From Melaminivora alkalimesophila (GTDB lineage: Bacteria > Pseudomonadota > Gammaproteobacteria > Burkholderiales > Burkholderiaceae_C), in contig NZ_ALEE01000782.1 in assembly GCF_000282995.1 (NCBI RefSeq), forward strand, positions 1 to 8,136: a DNA stretch of 8,136 nucleotides. The letters are read 5' to 3'. Below are positions 1 to 6,316 of the stretch, piece by piece. Numbering within the stretch: position 1 is the first letter of the stretch; every line of letters begins with the position of its first letter. A program made the translations under genes and the position numbers. The notes beneath the pieces were generated by a model, which made no database searches, was not told where the DNA came from, and worked only from the letters and a program-made list of their open reading frames with translations.

Positions 1-12
1 CACCCTGCCGCG

Positions 13-40
13 AGGCGGGGCGCCACGAAGGGCCCCGCCT
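13..40 (-). other. GC-rich hairpin downstream of infC (outer)
   Basis: A perfect 9-bp inverted repeat (AGGCGGGGC at 13-21, GCCCCGCCT at 32-40) with a 10-nt loop lies in the region after infC, where rpmI (L35) is expected just beyond the window edge. No U-tract follows it on the minus strand, so it does not look like an intrinsic terminator. It may be an mRNA structure in the infC-rpmI spacer, but GC-rich intergenic DNA also gives such repeats by chance. Confidence 0.4.
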
Positions 41-43
41 TGT

Positions 44-77
44 GGCCGGCCGCCGCCCTCGCGGGCGGCCACCGGCC
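44..77 (-). other. Long hairpin with GCGA tetraloop after infC
   Basis: Read on the minus strand, a 6-bp stem GGCCGG/CCGGCC, a 2x2 internal loop and a 7-bp stem GCCGCCC/GGGCGGC close on the loop GCGA, which fits the stable GNRA class. It starts 33 nt after the infC stop. With the hairpin at 13-40 it fills almost the whole spacer toward the expected rpmI gene. Possible roles are mRNA stabilisation, control of L35/L20 synthesis or RNase processing. The structure is seen in the sequence; the role is inference. Confidence 0.45.
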
Positions 78-110
78 GAACCTGGTCTTGTTCTTCGTGC
101 TGCGTGCCGC

Positions 111-704
111 TCAGCCCGCCTGGGGCGCGCCCTCGGCCGCCGGCTTGGTGGCGCCCACCTTCTTGCGCGCCGGCGCCAGCATCATGATCATCTGGCGGCC
201 TTCCAGCTTCGGGAACTGCTCCACCTGGACGCTGTCGGCGAGGTCGTCGCGCACGCGGTTGAGCAGCGCCAGCCCCAGCTCCTGGTGCGTGATCTCGCGA
301 CCGCGAAAGCGCAACGTGACCTTCACCTTGTCGCCTTCGGCCAGGAAGCGCCGGATGTTGCGCATCTTGATGTTGTAGTCGCCCTCGTCGGTGCCGGGGC
401 GGAACTTCACTTCCTTGATCTCGATGACCGTCTGCTTGGCCTTGGCCTCGGCTGCCCTCTTTTGCTCCTGGTACTTGAACTTGCCGTAGTCCATCAGGCG
501 GCAGACCGGCGGATTGGCCGTGGCGGCGATCTCCACCAGATCCACGTCCAGCTCGCCCGCCATGCGCAGGGCTTCCTGCAGACTGACGATTCCCAGGGGC
601 TCGTTGTCCGGCCCGGACAGGCGCACTTCGGGCGCCATGATTTCACGGTTCAGCCGGTGCTTGCGTTCTTCACGATGCCGACGGTCACGAAATTCGGTAG
701 CGAT
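111..704 (-). CDS. infC: Translation initiation factor IF-3
   Basis: IF3 binds the 30S subunit, keeps 50S off and proofreads the start codon and initiator tRNA. The product is 197 residues if it starts at the AUC codon 704-702, a little longer than the 180 of E. coli because of a basic N-terminal run ([12 protein letters not shown]) and an Ala-rich tail after LAPARKK. The N-domain carries the family signature [10 protein letters not shown] (residues 69-78). The C-domain carries [10 protein letters not shown] and [10 protein letters not shown]. The AUC is preceded by GAGGGUGAG, with 9 nt between GAGG and the start. UUG at 719 and GUG at 713 are in frame but overlap or abut that Shine-Dalgarno sequence. 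A rare start codon is the known basis of IF3 autocontrol in E. coli (AUU). infC follows thrS by about 90 nt on the same strand, the usual thrS-infC-rpmI-rplT order. Identity is certain; the start is probable. Confidence 0.97.
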   Translation of the reverse strand: MATEFRDRRHREERKHRLNREIMAPEVRLSGPDNEPLGIVSLQEALRMAGELDVDLVEIAATANPPVCRLMDYGKFKYQEQKRAAEAKAKQTVIEIKEVKFRPGTDEGDYNIKMRNIRRFLAEGDKVKVTLRFRGREITHQELGLALLNRVRDDLADSVQVEQFPKLEGRQMIMMLAPARKKVGATKPAAEGAPQAG

Positions 705-717
705 GGTTCTCACCCTC
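702..717 (-). promoter_or_regulatory. infC: infC ribosome binding site and AUC start codon
   Basis: On the minus strand GAGGGUGAG (717-709) lies 9 nt (counted from GAGG) before an AUC codon (704-702) that opens the IATEF N-terminus. The nearest in-frame AUG lies 22 codons further in, at the conserved [10 protein letters not shown] segment, too late to give a whole IF3. IF3 itself rejects AUU and AUC starts, so this site would let IF3 repress its own translation, as shown for E. coli infC. That it works so here is inference. Confidence 0.65.
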
Positions 718-721
718 AATC

Positions 722-747
722 AAAAAACCACAAAAGCGTGGCGGTTT
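722..747 (-). terminator. Terminator-like hairpin with U-tract between thrS and infC
   Basis: On the minus strand AAACCGC (747-741) pairs with GUGGUUU (731-725) through 7 bp including one G-U, with a 9-nt loop. Six U residues end the element (727-722), the first three of them inside the stem. The stem is weak (only three G-C pairs), so complete termination before infC is unlikely. Partial termination or an attenuation point adjusting the thrS to infC ratio is possible. The infC Shine-Dalgarno follows within about 5 nt. Confidence 0.4.
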
Positions 748-764
748 GCGCACCCGCAGTGCGC
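748..764 (-). other. Small hairpin in thrS-infC spacer
   Basis: A perfect 6-bp stem GCGCAC/GTGCGC with a 5-nt loop directly abuts the U-tract hairpin at 722-747. It is the middle one of three consecutive hairpins filling the spacer between the thrS stop and the infC ribosome binding site. Confidence 0.4.
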
Positions 765-771
765 TCCGTGG

Positions 772-790
772 CAGCCCCGGTGGGGGGCTG
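772..790 (-). other. Hairpin just after thrS stop
   Basis: A perfect 7-bp stem CAGCCCC/GGGGCTG with a 5-nt loop lies 3 nt downstream of the thrS stop codon. No U-tract follows, so it is not an intrinsic terminator on its own. It could protect the thrS 3' end or pause RNA polymerase before infC. Confidence 0.4.
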
Positions 791-793
791 GGC

Positions 794-2725
794 TCAGGCC
801 TTGGAGGCGATGTCCCGTGCGATCAGGTCGATGAATGCATCGACGGACATCACGCCCAGGTCCTTGCCGCCCCGGGCGCGCACCGCCACGGAACCAGCCG
901 CCCTTTCCTTGTCACCCACGACCAGGATATAGGGCAGCTTCTGCAGGGAATGCTCGCGTATTTTATACGTGATCTTTTCGTTACGCAGGTCGGTGGCCAC
1001 CCTAAGGGGTTGATCCGGCAGTGCTTTTTGCAGCTTTGCGGCGATTTCGCGACAGTAATCCTGCTGGGCGTCCGTGATGTTGAGCACCGCCACCTGCACC
1101 GGCGCCAGCCACACAGGCAAGGCCCCGGCGTGTTGCTCGATCAGGATGCCGATGAAGCGCTCCAGGCTGCCGACGATGGCGCGGTGCAGCATCACCGGCC
1201 GGTGGCGCGCGCCGTCCTCGCCCACGTACTCGGCGTCCAGCCGCTCGGGCATGGAAAAGTCCACCTGGATGGTGCCGCACTGCCACTGCCGGCCGATGGC
1301 GTCCTTGAGCGTGTACTCGATCTTCGGGCCGTAGAAGGCGCCCTCGCCCGGGGAGATCTCGAACTCGCAGCCCGAGGCTTCCAGGCTGTGGATCAGCGCA
1401 CTTTCCGCCTTGTCCCAGCTCTCGTCCGAACCGATGCGCGCCTCGGGCCGCGTGGCGATCTTGTAGATGATGTCGGTGAAGCCGAAGTCGGCATACACCT
1501 TCTGCAAGAGCTGCGTGAAGGCCAGCACTTCGGGCTGGATCTGGTCCTCGGTGCAGAAGATGTGGCCATCGTCCTGCGTGAAGCCGCGCACGCGCATGAT
1601 GCCGTGCAGCCCGCCCGTGGGCTCGTTCCTGTGGCAGTTGCCGAACTCGCCATAGCGCAGCGGCAGGTCGCGGTAGCTCTTGATGCCCTGCTTGAAGATC
1701 AGGATGTGGCCCGGGCAGTTCATCGGCTTGAGCGCGTAGTCGCGCTTCTCGCTTTCCGTGATGAACATGTTCTCGCGGTACTTGTCCCAGTGGCCGGTCT
1801 TCTCCCACAGGGTCTTGTCCAGGATCTGCGGGCCCTTGACCTCCTGGTAGCCGTTGTCGTTGTAGACGCGGCGCATGTACTGCTCGACCTGCTGCCACAG
1901 CGCCCAACCCTTGGGGTGCCAGAACACAGTGCCGGGCGAATGCTCGTCGATGTGAAACAGGTCGAGTTCGCGCCCGAGCTTGCGGTGGTCGCGCTTTTCG
2001 GCCTCCTCCAAGAGCGTCAGGTACTGCTGCAGCTCCTCCTTCGTGGCCCAGGCGGTGCCGTAGATGCGCTGCAGCATCTCGTTGCGGTGGTCGCCGCGCC
2101 AGTAGGCGCCCGCCACCTTCATCAGCTTGAAGTGCTTGAGCTTGCCGGTGGAGGGCACGTGCGGGCCGCGGCACAGGTCCTCGAAGCCGCCCTCGCGGTA
2201 CAGGCTGACTTCCTCGCCGGCCGGGATGCTGGCGATGATCTCGGCCTTGTAGTGCTCGCCCAAGCCCTTGAAATACTCGACCGCAGCGTCGCGCGGCAGC
2301 ACGCGGCGGGTGATGGGCTCGTCCTTGGCGGCCAGTTCGGCCATGCGCTTCTCGATCGCCGCCAGGTCCTCGGGCGTGAAGGGGCGCTTGTAGGCGAAAT
2401 CGTAGTAGAAGCCGTTCTCCACCACCGGCCCAATGGTGACCTGAGCGTCCGGGAACAGTTCCTTGACGGCGTAGGCCAGCAGGTGGGCGGTAGAGTGGCG
2501 GATGACTTCCAGCCCGTCGGGGTCCTTGGCGGTGACGATGGCGAGCTGGGCGTCGTGCTCGATCAGGTGGCTGGTGTCGACCACCCGCGCCTCCTCGCCC
2601 GAGCCGATCCGGCCGGCCAGCGCGGCCTTGGCCAGGCCCGAGCCGATGGACTGCGCCACCTCGGCGACCGTGACCGGCCCGGGGAACGAACGCCGGGAGC
2701 CATCGGGGAGCGTGATCTGGATCAT
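794..2725 (-). CDS. thrS: Threonyl-tRNA synthetase (class II)
   Basis: A cytoplasmic enzyme that charges tRNA-Thr with threonine at the cost of ATP and hydrolyses mischarged Ser-tRNA-Thr. The 643 residues match the family's usual length (642 in E. coli). Domains in order: N-terminal TGS domain (about 1-62), editing domain with HSTAH (H77, H81) and CRGPH (C185, H189), class II catalytic core (about 245-535) and C-terminal anticodon-binding domain (about 540-640). MNCPGH (335-340), DDGH and MLHRAIVGS give the three catalytic zinc ligands C337, H388 and H514, so both aminoacylation and editing look intact. The AUG at 2725 has AGGA 8 nt upstream. The gene leads the thrS-infC operon. A leader of about 210 nt before it carries a candidate Thr-codon attenuator and a hairpin next to the ribosome binding site. 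A codon-level AT-rich patch near its 3' end may hold an infC promoter. Confidence 0.99.
   Translation of the reverse strand: MIQITLPDGSRRSFPGPVTVAEVAQSIGSGLAKAALAGRIGSGEEARVVDTSHLIEHDAQLAIVTAKDPDGLEVIRHSTAHLLAYAVKELFPDAQVTIGPVVENGFYYDFAYKRPFTPEDLAAIEKRMAELAAKDEPITRRVLPRDAAVEYFKGLGEHYKAEIIASIPAGEEVSLYREGGFEDLCRGPHVPSTGKLKHFKLMKVAGAYWRGDHRNEMLQRIYGTAWATKEELQQYLTLLEEAEKRDHRKLGRELDLFHIDEHSPGTVFWHPKGWALWQQVEQYMRRVYNDNGYQEVKGPQILDKTLWEKTGHWDKYRENMFITESEKRDYALKPMNCPGHILIFKQGIKSYRDLPLRYGEFGNCHRNEPTGGLHGIMRVRGFTQDDGHIFCTEDQIQPEVLAFTQLLQKVYADFGFTDIIYKIATRPEARIGSDESWDKAESALIHSLEASGCEFEISPGEGAFYGPKIEYTLKDAIGRQWQCGTIQVDFSMPERLDAEYVGEDGARHRPVMLHRAIVGSLERFIGILIEQHAGALPVWLAPVQVAVLNITDAQQDYCREIAAKLQKALPDQPLRVATDLRNEKITYKIREHSLQKLPYILVVGDKERAAGSVAVRARGGKDLGVMSVDAFIDLIARDIASKA
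960..967 (-). promoter_or_regulatory. Candidate internal promoter (-10) for infC inside thrS
   Basis: On the minus strand TATAAAAT (967-960) forms a good -10 element inside thrS codons 587-589 (TAT AAA ATA). These AT-rich codons, including the very rare ATA, are out of keeping with the surrounding roughly 70% GC coding DNA. E. coli infC is likewise served by promoters inside thrS. No convincing -35 hexamer is seen 16-18 nt upstream, so this is only a candidate. Confidence 0.3.
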
Positions 2726-2744
2726 GGTGAAATTCCTGTGCGGT

Positions 2745-2769
2745 GCTCAAGGGGGAAGTGCGCTTGAGC
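2745..2769 (-). promoter_or_regulatory. Hairpin immediately before thrS ribosome binding site
   Basis: A perfect 7-bp stem GCUCAAG (2769-2763) / CUUGAGC (2751-2745) with an 11-nt pyrimidine-rich loop ends 7 nt before the AGGA Shine-Dalgarno of thrS. It sits where the E. coli thrS translational operator lies, but its loop holds no Thr anticodon-like triplet, so tRNA mimicry is not supported. It could space the leader terminator from the initiation region or modulate initiation. Confidence 0.45.
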
Positions 2770-2773
2770 CCGT

Positions 2774-2805
2774 AAAGCAAAAGCGCGGAACAGGGTCCGC
2801 GCTTT
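2774..2805 (-). terminator. Leader terminator (attenuator) upstream of thrS
   Basis: On the minus strand AAAGCGCGGA (2805-2796) pairs perfectly with UCCGCGCUUU (2789-2780) through 10 bp with a 6-nt loop. It is followed by U, GC and UUU, giving CUUUUGCUUU at 2783-2774. It lies between the putative promoter and the thrS start, so it would stop transcription before thrS. This placement makes it an attenuator rather than a gene-end terminator. The plus strand has no comparable T-run, so its orientation serves thrS. Its 5' arm can alternatively pair with 2845-2838. Confidence 0.75.
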
Positions 2806-2889
2806 CATCGAGGGGGAGATGCAGGGTTCTCGTGCAGGCGCGAACGGCCAGCCTTCACAGGCTGGAGGGGGTCTCCGTGCTAGTTCGCG
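2795..2889 (-). promoter_or_regulatory. Alternative-pairing region of the thrS leader (anti-terminator / anti-anti-terminator)
   Basis: Minus-strand segments: 1 = CGCGAAC (2889-2883, over leader codons 15-17), 2 = GUUCGCGC (2845-2838), 3 = GCGCGGAC (2802-2795, the terminator 5' arm), 4 = the terminator 3' arm (2789-2780). 1:2 pairs over 7 perfect bp and encloses a 7-bp hairpin CCAGCCU/AGGCUGG with GUGA loop (2865-2848). 2:3 pairs over 8 bp with one G-U. 3:4 is the terminator. A ribosome stalled at Thr codons 14-21 would mask segment 1 and leave 2 free to pair with 3, allowing readthrough. A ribosome reaching the stop codon would mask the start of 2, or release would allow 1:2, and the terminator would form. 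The pairings are read from sequence; the mechanism is inferred from classical amino-acid operon attenuators. Confidence 0.65.
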
Positions 2890-2932
2890 GTGTCATAACC
2901 GGATTGCCTTTCTCGCCCTTGGATAAAGTCAT
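2855..2932 (-). CDS. Candidate Thr-rich leader peptide of the thrS attenuator
   Basis: A 25-codon open frame on the minus strand starts at AUG 2932 and ends at UGA 2857-2855. Thr occurs at positions 2, 14, 17, 19 and 21. The C-terminal part MTPRTSTETPSSL has four Thr in 13 residues and uses each Thr codon (ACA, ACU, ACG, ACC) once. AGGG lies 7 nt before the first AUG. If transcription starts about 6 nt after the -10 box, this would be close to the RNA 5' end. A second in-frame AUG at codon 13, with AAGG 10 nt upstream, is an alternative start. The UGA stop falls in the loop of the 2865-2848 hairpin. The peptide itself probably has no function; its translation would report Thr-tRNA supply to the downstream terminator. 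There is no support beyond position, codon content and the paired structures around it. Confidence 0.6.
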   Translation of the reverse strand: MTLSKGEKGNPVMTPRTSTETPSSL

Positions 2933-2948
2933 GGGTTAACCCTGCAAT
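2919..2948 (+). promoter_or_regulatory. Weak candidate promoter for the Crp/Fnr-type gene
   Basis: TTGGAT (2919-2924) and TGCAAT (2943-2948) are spaced 18 nt apart on the plus strand. Together they form a modest sigma-70 candidate overlapping the divergent thrS promoter; CAATTG is shared by both -10 boxes. If both are real, polymerase could not occupy the two at once. Confidence 0.3.
2933..2942. other. Perfect palindrome at thrS transcription start
   Basis: The 10-bp palindrome GGGTTAACCC lies between the putative thrS -10 box and the leader AUG, about where transcription would start. It also falls in the spacer of the candidate divergent promoter for the Crp/Fnr-type gene. It could be a protein-binding site, perhaps for that neighbouring regulator, but a single copy is weak evidence. 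Confidence 0.3.
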
Positions 2949-2952
2949 TGTA
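2947..2952 (-). promoter_or_regulatory. Candidate thrS operon promoter (-10 TACAAT)
   Basis: TACAAT (2952-2947, minus strand) matches the sigma-70 -10 consensus in five of six positions. It would start transcription around 2943-2940, just ahead of the leader open frame. No good -35 lies at 17 nt. CTGACA at 2969-2964 is close to consensus but only 11 nt away. The call rests on the -10 box and on its position upstream of the attenuator. Confidence 0.45.
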
Positions 2953-3029
2953 CCCGGCCCGCAGTGTCAGCGCGCCACAGGTCCCTCAGGCGACATGCAC
3001 CGCCCCTCCAGTCACCCACAAGACAGACC

Positions 3030-3749
3030 ATGCACGAACCCATTCTTACGATCGAAGAACGTGAGGCGATCAATTCCGGTCGCTGGTTTTCCTCCCTCTC
3101 GCCATCGCTGCGACACGACATTCTCCGATGCTCCTACGTCAAGCGCTACAAGGACGGCGCGCTGATTGCAGCGCGGGGCGATCCGCCCGAGGAGTGGATC
3201 GCCTGCGCCCGCGGTGCGGTGCGCGTGAGCTCGACCTCGATCTCGGGCAAGCAAATCACGCTGACCTACGTGGAGCCGGGGATCTGGTTCGGCGACGTGG
3301 CCTTCTTCGACGGCGAGCAGCGCACGCACGATGCCTACGCGCATGGCGACACGACCATCCTGTGCGTGGCGCGCGGCGACTTCAAGAAGATCCTTGCGCA
3401 GCACGTGGAGCTGTACGAGGCGCTCTTGCGCCTGCACGCGCGCCGCATCCGGGTGCTGTTCGGGCTGGTGGAAGACCTCAACACCCTGCCCCTGCGCGCG
3501 CGCTTGGCCAAGCAGCTGCTGCACCTGGTGCGCAGCTACGGCGTCCCGAGCCTGGCGCACGGCGAGGAGATCCGCATCAGCCTGCAGCTGGCGCAGGAGG
3601 AACTCGCGCAATTGCTCGGGGCCTCGCGCCAGCGCGTGAACCAGGAGCTCAAGTCGATGGAGCGCGAGGACATCATCCGCATCGAGCCGGCCGGGCTGGT
3701 CGTGTGCGACCGCCCGGCGCTGATGCGCATCACCGAATCCACGCCCTGA
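3030..3749 (+). CDS. Crp/Fnr-family transcriptional regulator
   Basis: A DNA-binding regulator of 239 residues with the family's two domains: a cyclic-nucleotide-binding-type beta barrel (about 18-130), a long dimer helix (about 130-160) and a C-terminal winged helix with HTH at about 187-209 (LAQEELAQLLGASRQRVNQE). The phosphate-binding cassette reads FGDVAFFDGEQRTH (87-100). Compared with CRP, Gly-Glu and Arg-Ser become Gly88-Asp89 and Arg98-Thr99, so a nucleotide or another ligand could bind, but cAMP cannot be assumed. Its four Cys (34, 59, 112, 226) do not form the FNR iron-sulfur arrangement. AUG 3030 was chosen because the conserved fold begins soon after it; GUG 2964 would add 22 residues with no family likeness and reach into the thrS promoter. 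No strong Shine-Dalgarno is visible. It diverges from thrS and lies 64 bp before the phosphotransferase gene, so it may control or be co-transcribed with that pair. Target and ligand are unknown. Confidence 0.9.
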   Translation: MHEPILTIEEREAINSGRWFSSLSPSLRHDILRCSYVKRYKDGALIAARGDPPEEWIACARGAVRVSSTSISGKQITLTYVEPGIWFGDVAFFDGEQRTHDAYAHGDTTILCVARGDFKKILAQHVELYEALLRLHARRIRVLFGLVEDLNTLPLRARLAKQLLHLVRSYGVPSLAHGEEIRISLQLAQEELAQLLGASRQRVNQELKSMEREDIIRIEPAGLVVCDRPALMRITESTP

Positions 3750-3813
3750 GCGGGGCATCCGCAGGTGCGGCCCGGCCGGGGCGCCCCCTTCCTGAACAGC
3801 GAGCCTTCCATCC

Positions 3814-4899
3814 ATGAGCAATTTCGACCACTTCATCGGCACGCGCCCGGTCTCCGGTGCCCACGCCATCGACACCGAGGCCCTCAGCCGCTGGCTCAAT
3901 GCCCATGTGGACGGCTTCGCCGGGCCGCTGTCGCTGGAGATGTTCAAGGGCGGGCAGTCCAACCCGACCTACAAGCTGACGACACCAGCGCGCGTGTACG
4001 TCATGCGCTCCAAGCCCGGGCCGGTGGCCAAGCTGCTGCCCTCGGCCCACGCGATCGAGCGCGAGTACCGGGTGATGCGCGCGCTGGCGGACAGCGAGGT
4101 CCCGGTGCCGCGGATGCTGGCGCTGTGCGAGGACGAGTCCGTCATCGGGCGGGCCTTCTACGTGATGGAGTTCATGGCGGGCCGGGTCCTGTGGGACCAG
4201 TCGCTGCCGGGGATGGAGCCCGCGATGCGCGCCGCGGTGTACGACGAGATGAACCGGGTGATCGCTGCCCTGCACAGCGTCGATCCGGCGGCGGTCGGGC
4301 TGGACGACTACGGCCGGCCGGGCAACTACTTCGAGCGCCAGATCGGCCGCTGGAGCAAGCAGTACCAGGCCTCCATCACCCAGCCCATCGAGGAGATGGA
4401 CCGGCTGATGCAATGGCTGCCCGAGAACATGCCGGAGAGCGCGCGCGACGAGAGCCGGGTGGCGATCGTGCACGGCGACTTCCGCCTGGACAACCTGATG
4501 TTCCATGCCGACGAGCCGCGCGCGATCGCCGTGCTCGACTGGGAGCTGTCCACGCTGGGGCATCCGCTTGCGGACTTCGCCTACCACTGCATGAGCTGGC
4601 ACATCCCGCACGAGCTCGGACGCGGCATCGGCGGCCTTGATCTGGCGCAGCTGGGCATCCCGTCCGAGCGCGACTACATCGAGCGCTACTGCGCCCGCAC
4701 CGGCATCGCCGAGCCCGAGGCGCTGGCGGCCGACTGGAACTTCTACCTGGCCTACAACATGTTCCGCATCGCGGCCATCTTGCAGGGCATCGCCAAGCGC
4801 GTGGAGGCCGGCACGGCCGCCAGCGCCCAGGCCAAGGCAGCCGGCGCCACGGCGCGGCCCATGGCCGAGCTCGCCTGGTCCTTTGCCACGCGCAGCTGA
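3814..4899 (+). CDS. APH-fold phosphotransferase, ACAD10/11 N-terminal-domain type
   Basis: A 361-residue kinase-like protein of the aminoglycoside phosphotransferase (APH/ChoK) fold. Visible features: a nucleotide-loop region [12 protein letters not shown] (44-55), the core Lys region VMRSKPG (63-69), the catalytic loop HGDFRLDN (220-227, D222 and N227) and the metal-binding LDWE (241-244, D242), followed by [12 protein letters not shown]. These match the kinase domain of ACAD10/ACAD11 and bacterial LvaA-type enzymes, known to phosphorylate the 4-hydroxyl of 4-hydroxyacyl-CoAs. Antibiotic resistance is not implied. The acyl-CoA dehydrogenase gene follows 34 bp later on the same strand, in the same order as the fused eukaryotic protein. 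AUG 3814 is kept because the N-terminus aligns with family starts; the upstream Shine-Dalgarno is weak. Fold and family are firm; the substrate is inferred from the family and neighbour. Confidence 0.9.
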   Translation: MSNFDHFIGTRPVSGAHAIDTEALSRWLNAHVDGFAGPLSLEMFKGGQSNPTYKLTTPARVYVMRSKPGPVAKLLPSAHAIEREYRVMRALADSEVPVPRMLALCEDESVIGRAFYVMEFMAGRVLWDQSLPGMEPAMRAAVYDEMNRVIAALHSVDPAAVGLDDYGRPGNYFERQIGRWSKQYQASITQPIEEMDRLMQWLPENMPESARDESRVAIVHGDFRLDNLMFHADEPRAIAVLDWELSTLGHPLADFAYHCMSWHIPHELGRGIGGLDLAQLGIPSERDYIERYCARTGIAEPEALAADWNFYLAYNMFRIAAILQGIAKRVEAGTAASAQAKAAGATARPMAELAWSFATRS

Positions 4900-4933
4900 C
4901 AACGCCGATCCGGCGCACCTACGGAGGAAAACC

Positions 4934-6208
<1,275 letters not shown>

Positions 6209-6219
6209 GCCGGCCGGGG

Positions 6220-6239
6220 CGCGCCAGCCCCCTGGCGCG
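6220..6239 (+). other. Hairpin between acyl-CoA dehydrogenase stop and terminator
   Basis: A perfect 8-bp stem CGCGCCAG/CTGGCGCG with a CCCC loop lies 11 nt after the stop codon and just upstream of the intrinsic terminator. It has no T-tract. It may stabilise the 3' end of the operon mRNA or help termination. Confidence 0.45.
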
Positions 6240-6250
6240 GCCATGGAATG

Positions 6251-6276
6251 AACGGGCGCCCGGTGCGCCCGTTTTT
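6251..6276 (+). terminator. Intrinsic terminator of the phosphotransferase/acyl-CoA dehydrogenase operon
   Basis: A 9-bp perfect stem AACGGGCGC (6251-6259) / GCGCCCGTT (6265-6273) with a 5-nt loop runs into a TTTTT tract (6272-6276). It lies 42 nt after the acyl-CoA dehydrogenase stop and before the IclR-type gene, separating the two transcription units. Confidence 0.85.
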
Positions 6277-6283
6277 CATCTCG

Positions 6284-6289
6284 TAAAAT
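6284..6289 (+). promoter_or_regulatory. Candidate iclR-type gene promoter (-10 TAAAAT)
   Basis: TAAAAT matches the -10 consensus in five of six positions and sits 27 nt before the IclR-type AUG, directly after the upstream terminator. The -35 would fall in the terminator stem and is not consensus-like. The resulting 5' leader would be only about 20 nt and shows no clear Shine-Dalgarno. Confidence 0.4.
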
Positions 6290-6316
6290 GGGGCACTTTT
6301 CCACCCCTTGCCCGCC

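Noticed and set aside
42..932. 296-codon plus-strand frame opposite infC
   Set aside because: Antisense shadow of infC and the end of thrS; no domain and no ribosome binding site.
746..2767. Very long open frame (673 codons) on the plus strand opposite thrS
   Set aside because: It mirrors thrS, which has full family motifs. Its translation is Leu/Val/Ala/Arg/Asp-rich without any recognisable domain, as expected from the antisense of a GC-biased gene.
2726..2952. T-box riboswitch in the thrS leader
   Set aside because: No T-box sequence and no stem I arrangement were seen. The Thr-rich open frame and alternative stems fit peptide-leader attenuation better.
2964..3029. GUG 2964 start for the Crp/Fnr-type protein
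   Set aside because: The added 22 residues (SARHRSLRRH...) have no likeness to the family and overlap the thrS promoter region; AUG 3030 gives the usual length.
3759..3787. Possible terminator between the Crp/Fnr-type and phosphotransferase genes
   Set aside because: Short GC palindromes (CCCGGCCGGG, GGGGCGCCCC, and a 4-bp stem at 3759-3770) are present, but they have no useful loop or T-tract; they are as expected in high-GC DNA.
3814..4899. Aminoglycoside resistance phosphotransferase
   Set aside because: Shares the fold only. The linked acyl-CoA dehydrogenase and ACAD10/11-type motifs point to acyl-CoA metabolism.
4637..4933. N-terminal extension of the acyl-CoA dehydrogenase, or in-frame fusion to the phosphotransferase
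   Set aside because: The frame is open but overlaps the phosphotransferase in another frame and translates to low-complexity Pro/Ala/Arg/Ser. GGAGG and AUG at 4934 mark the start. The two genes are in different frames, so there is no fusion.
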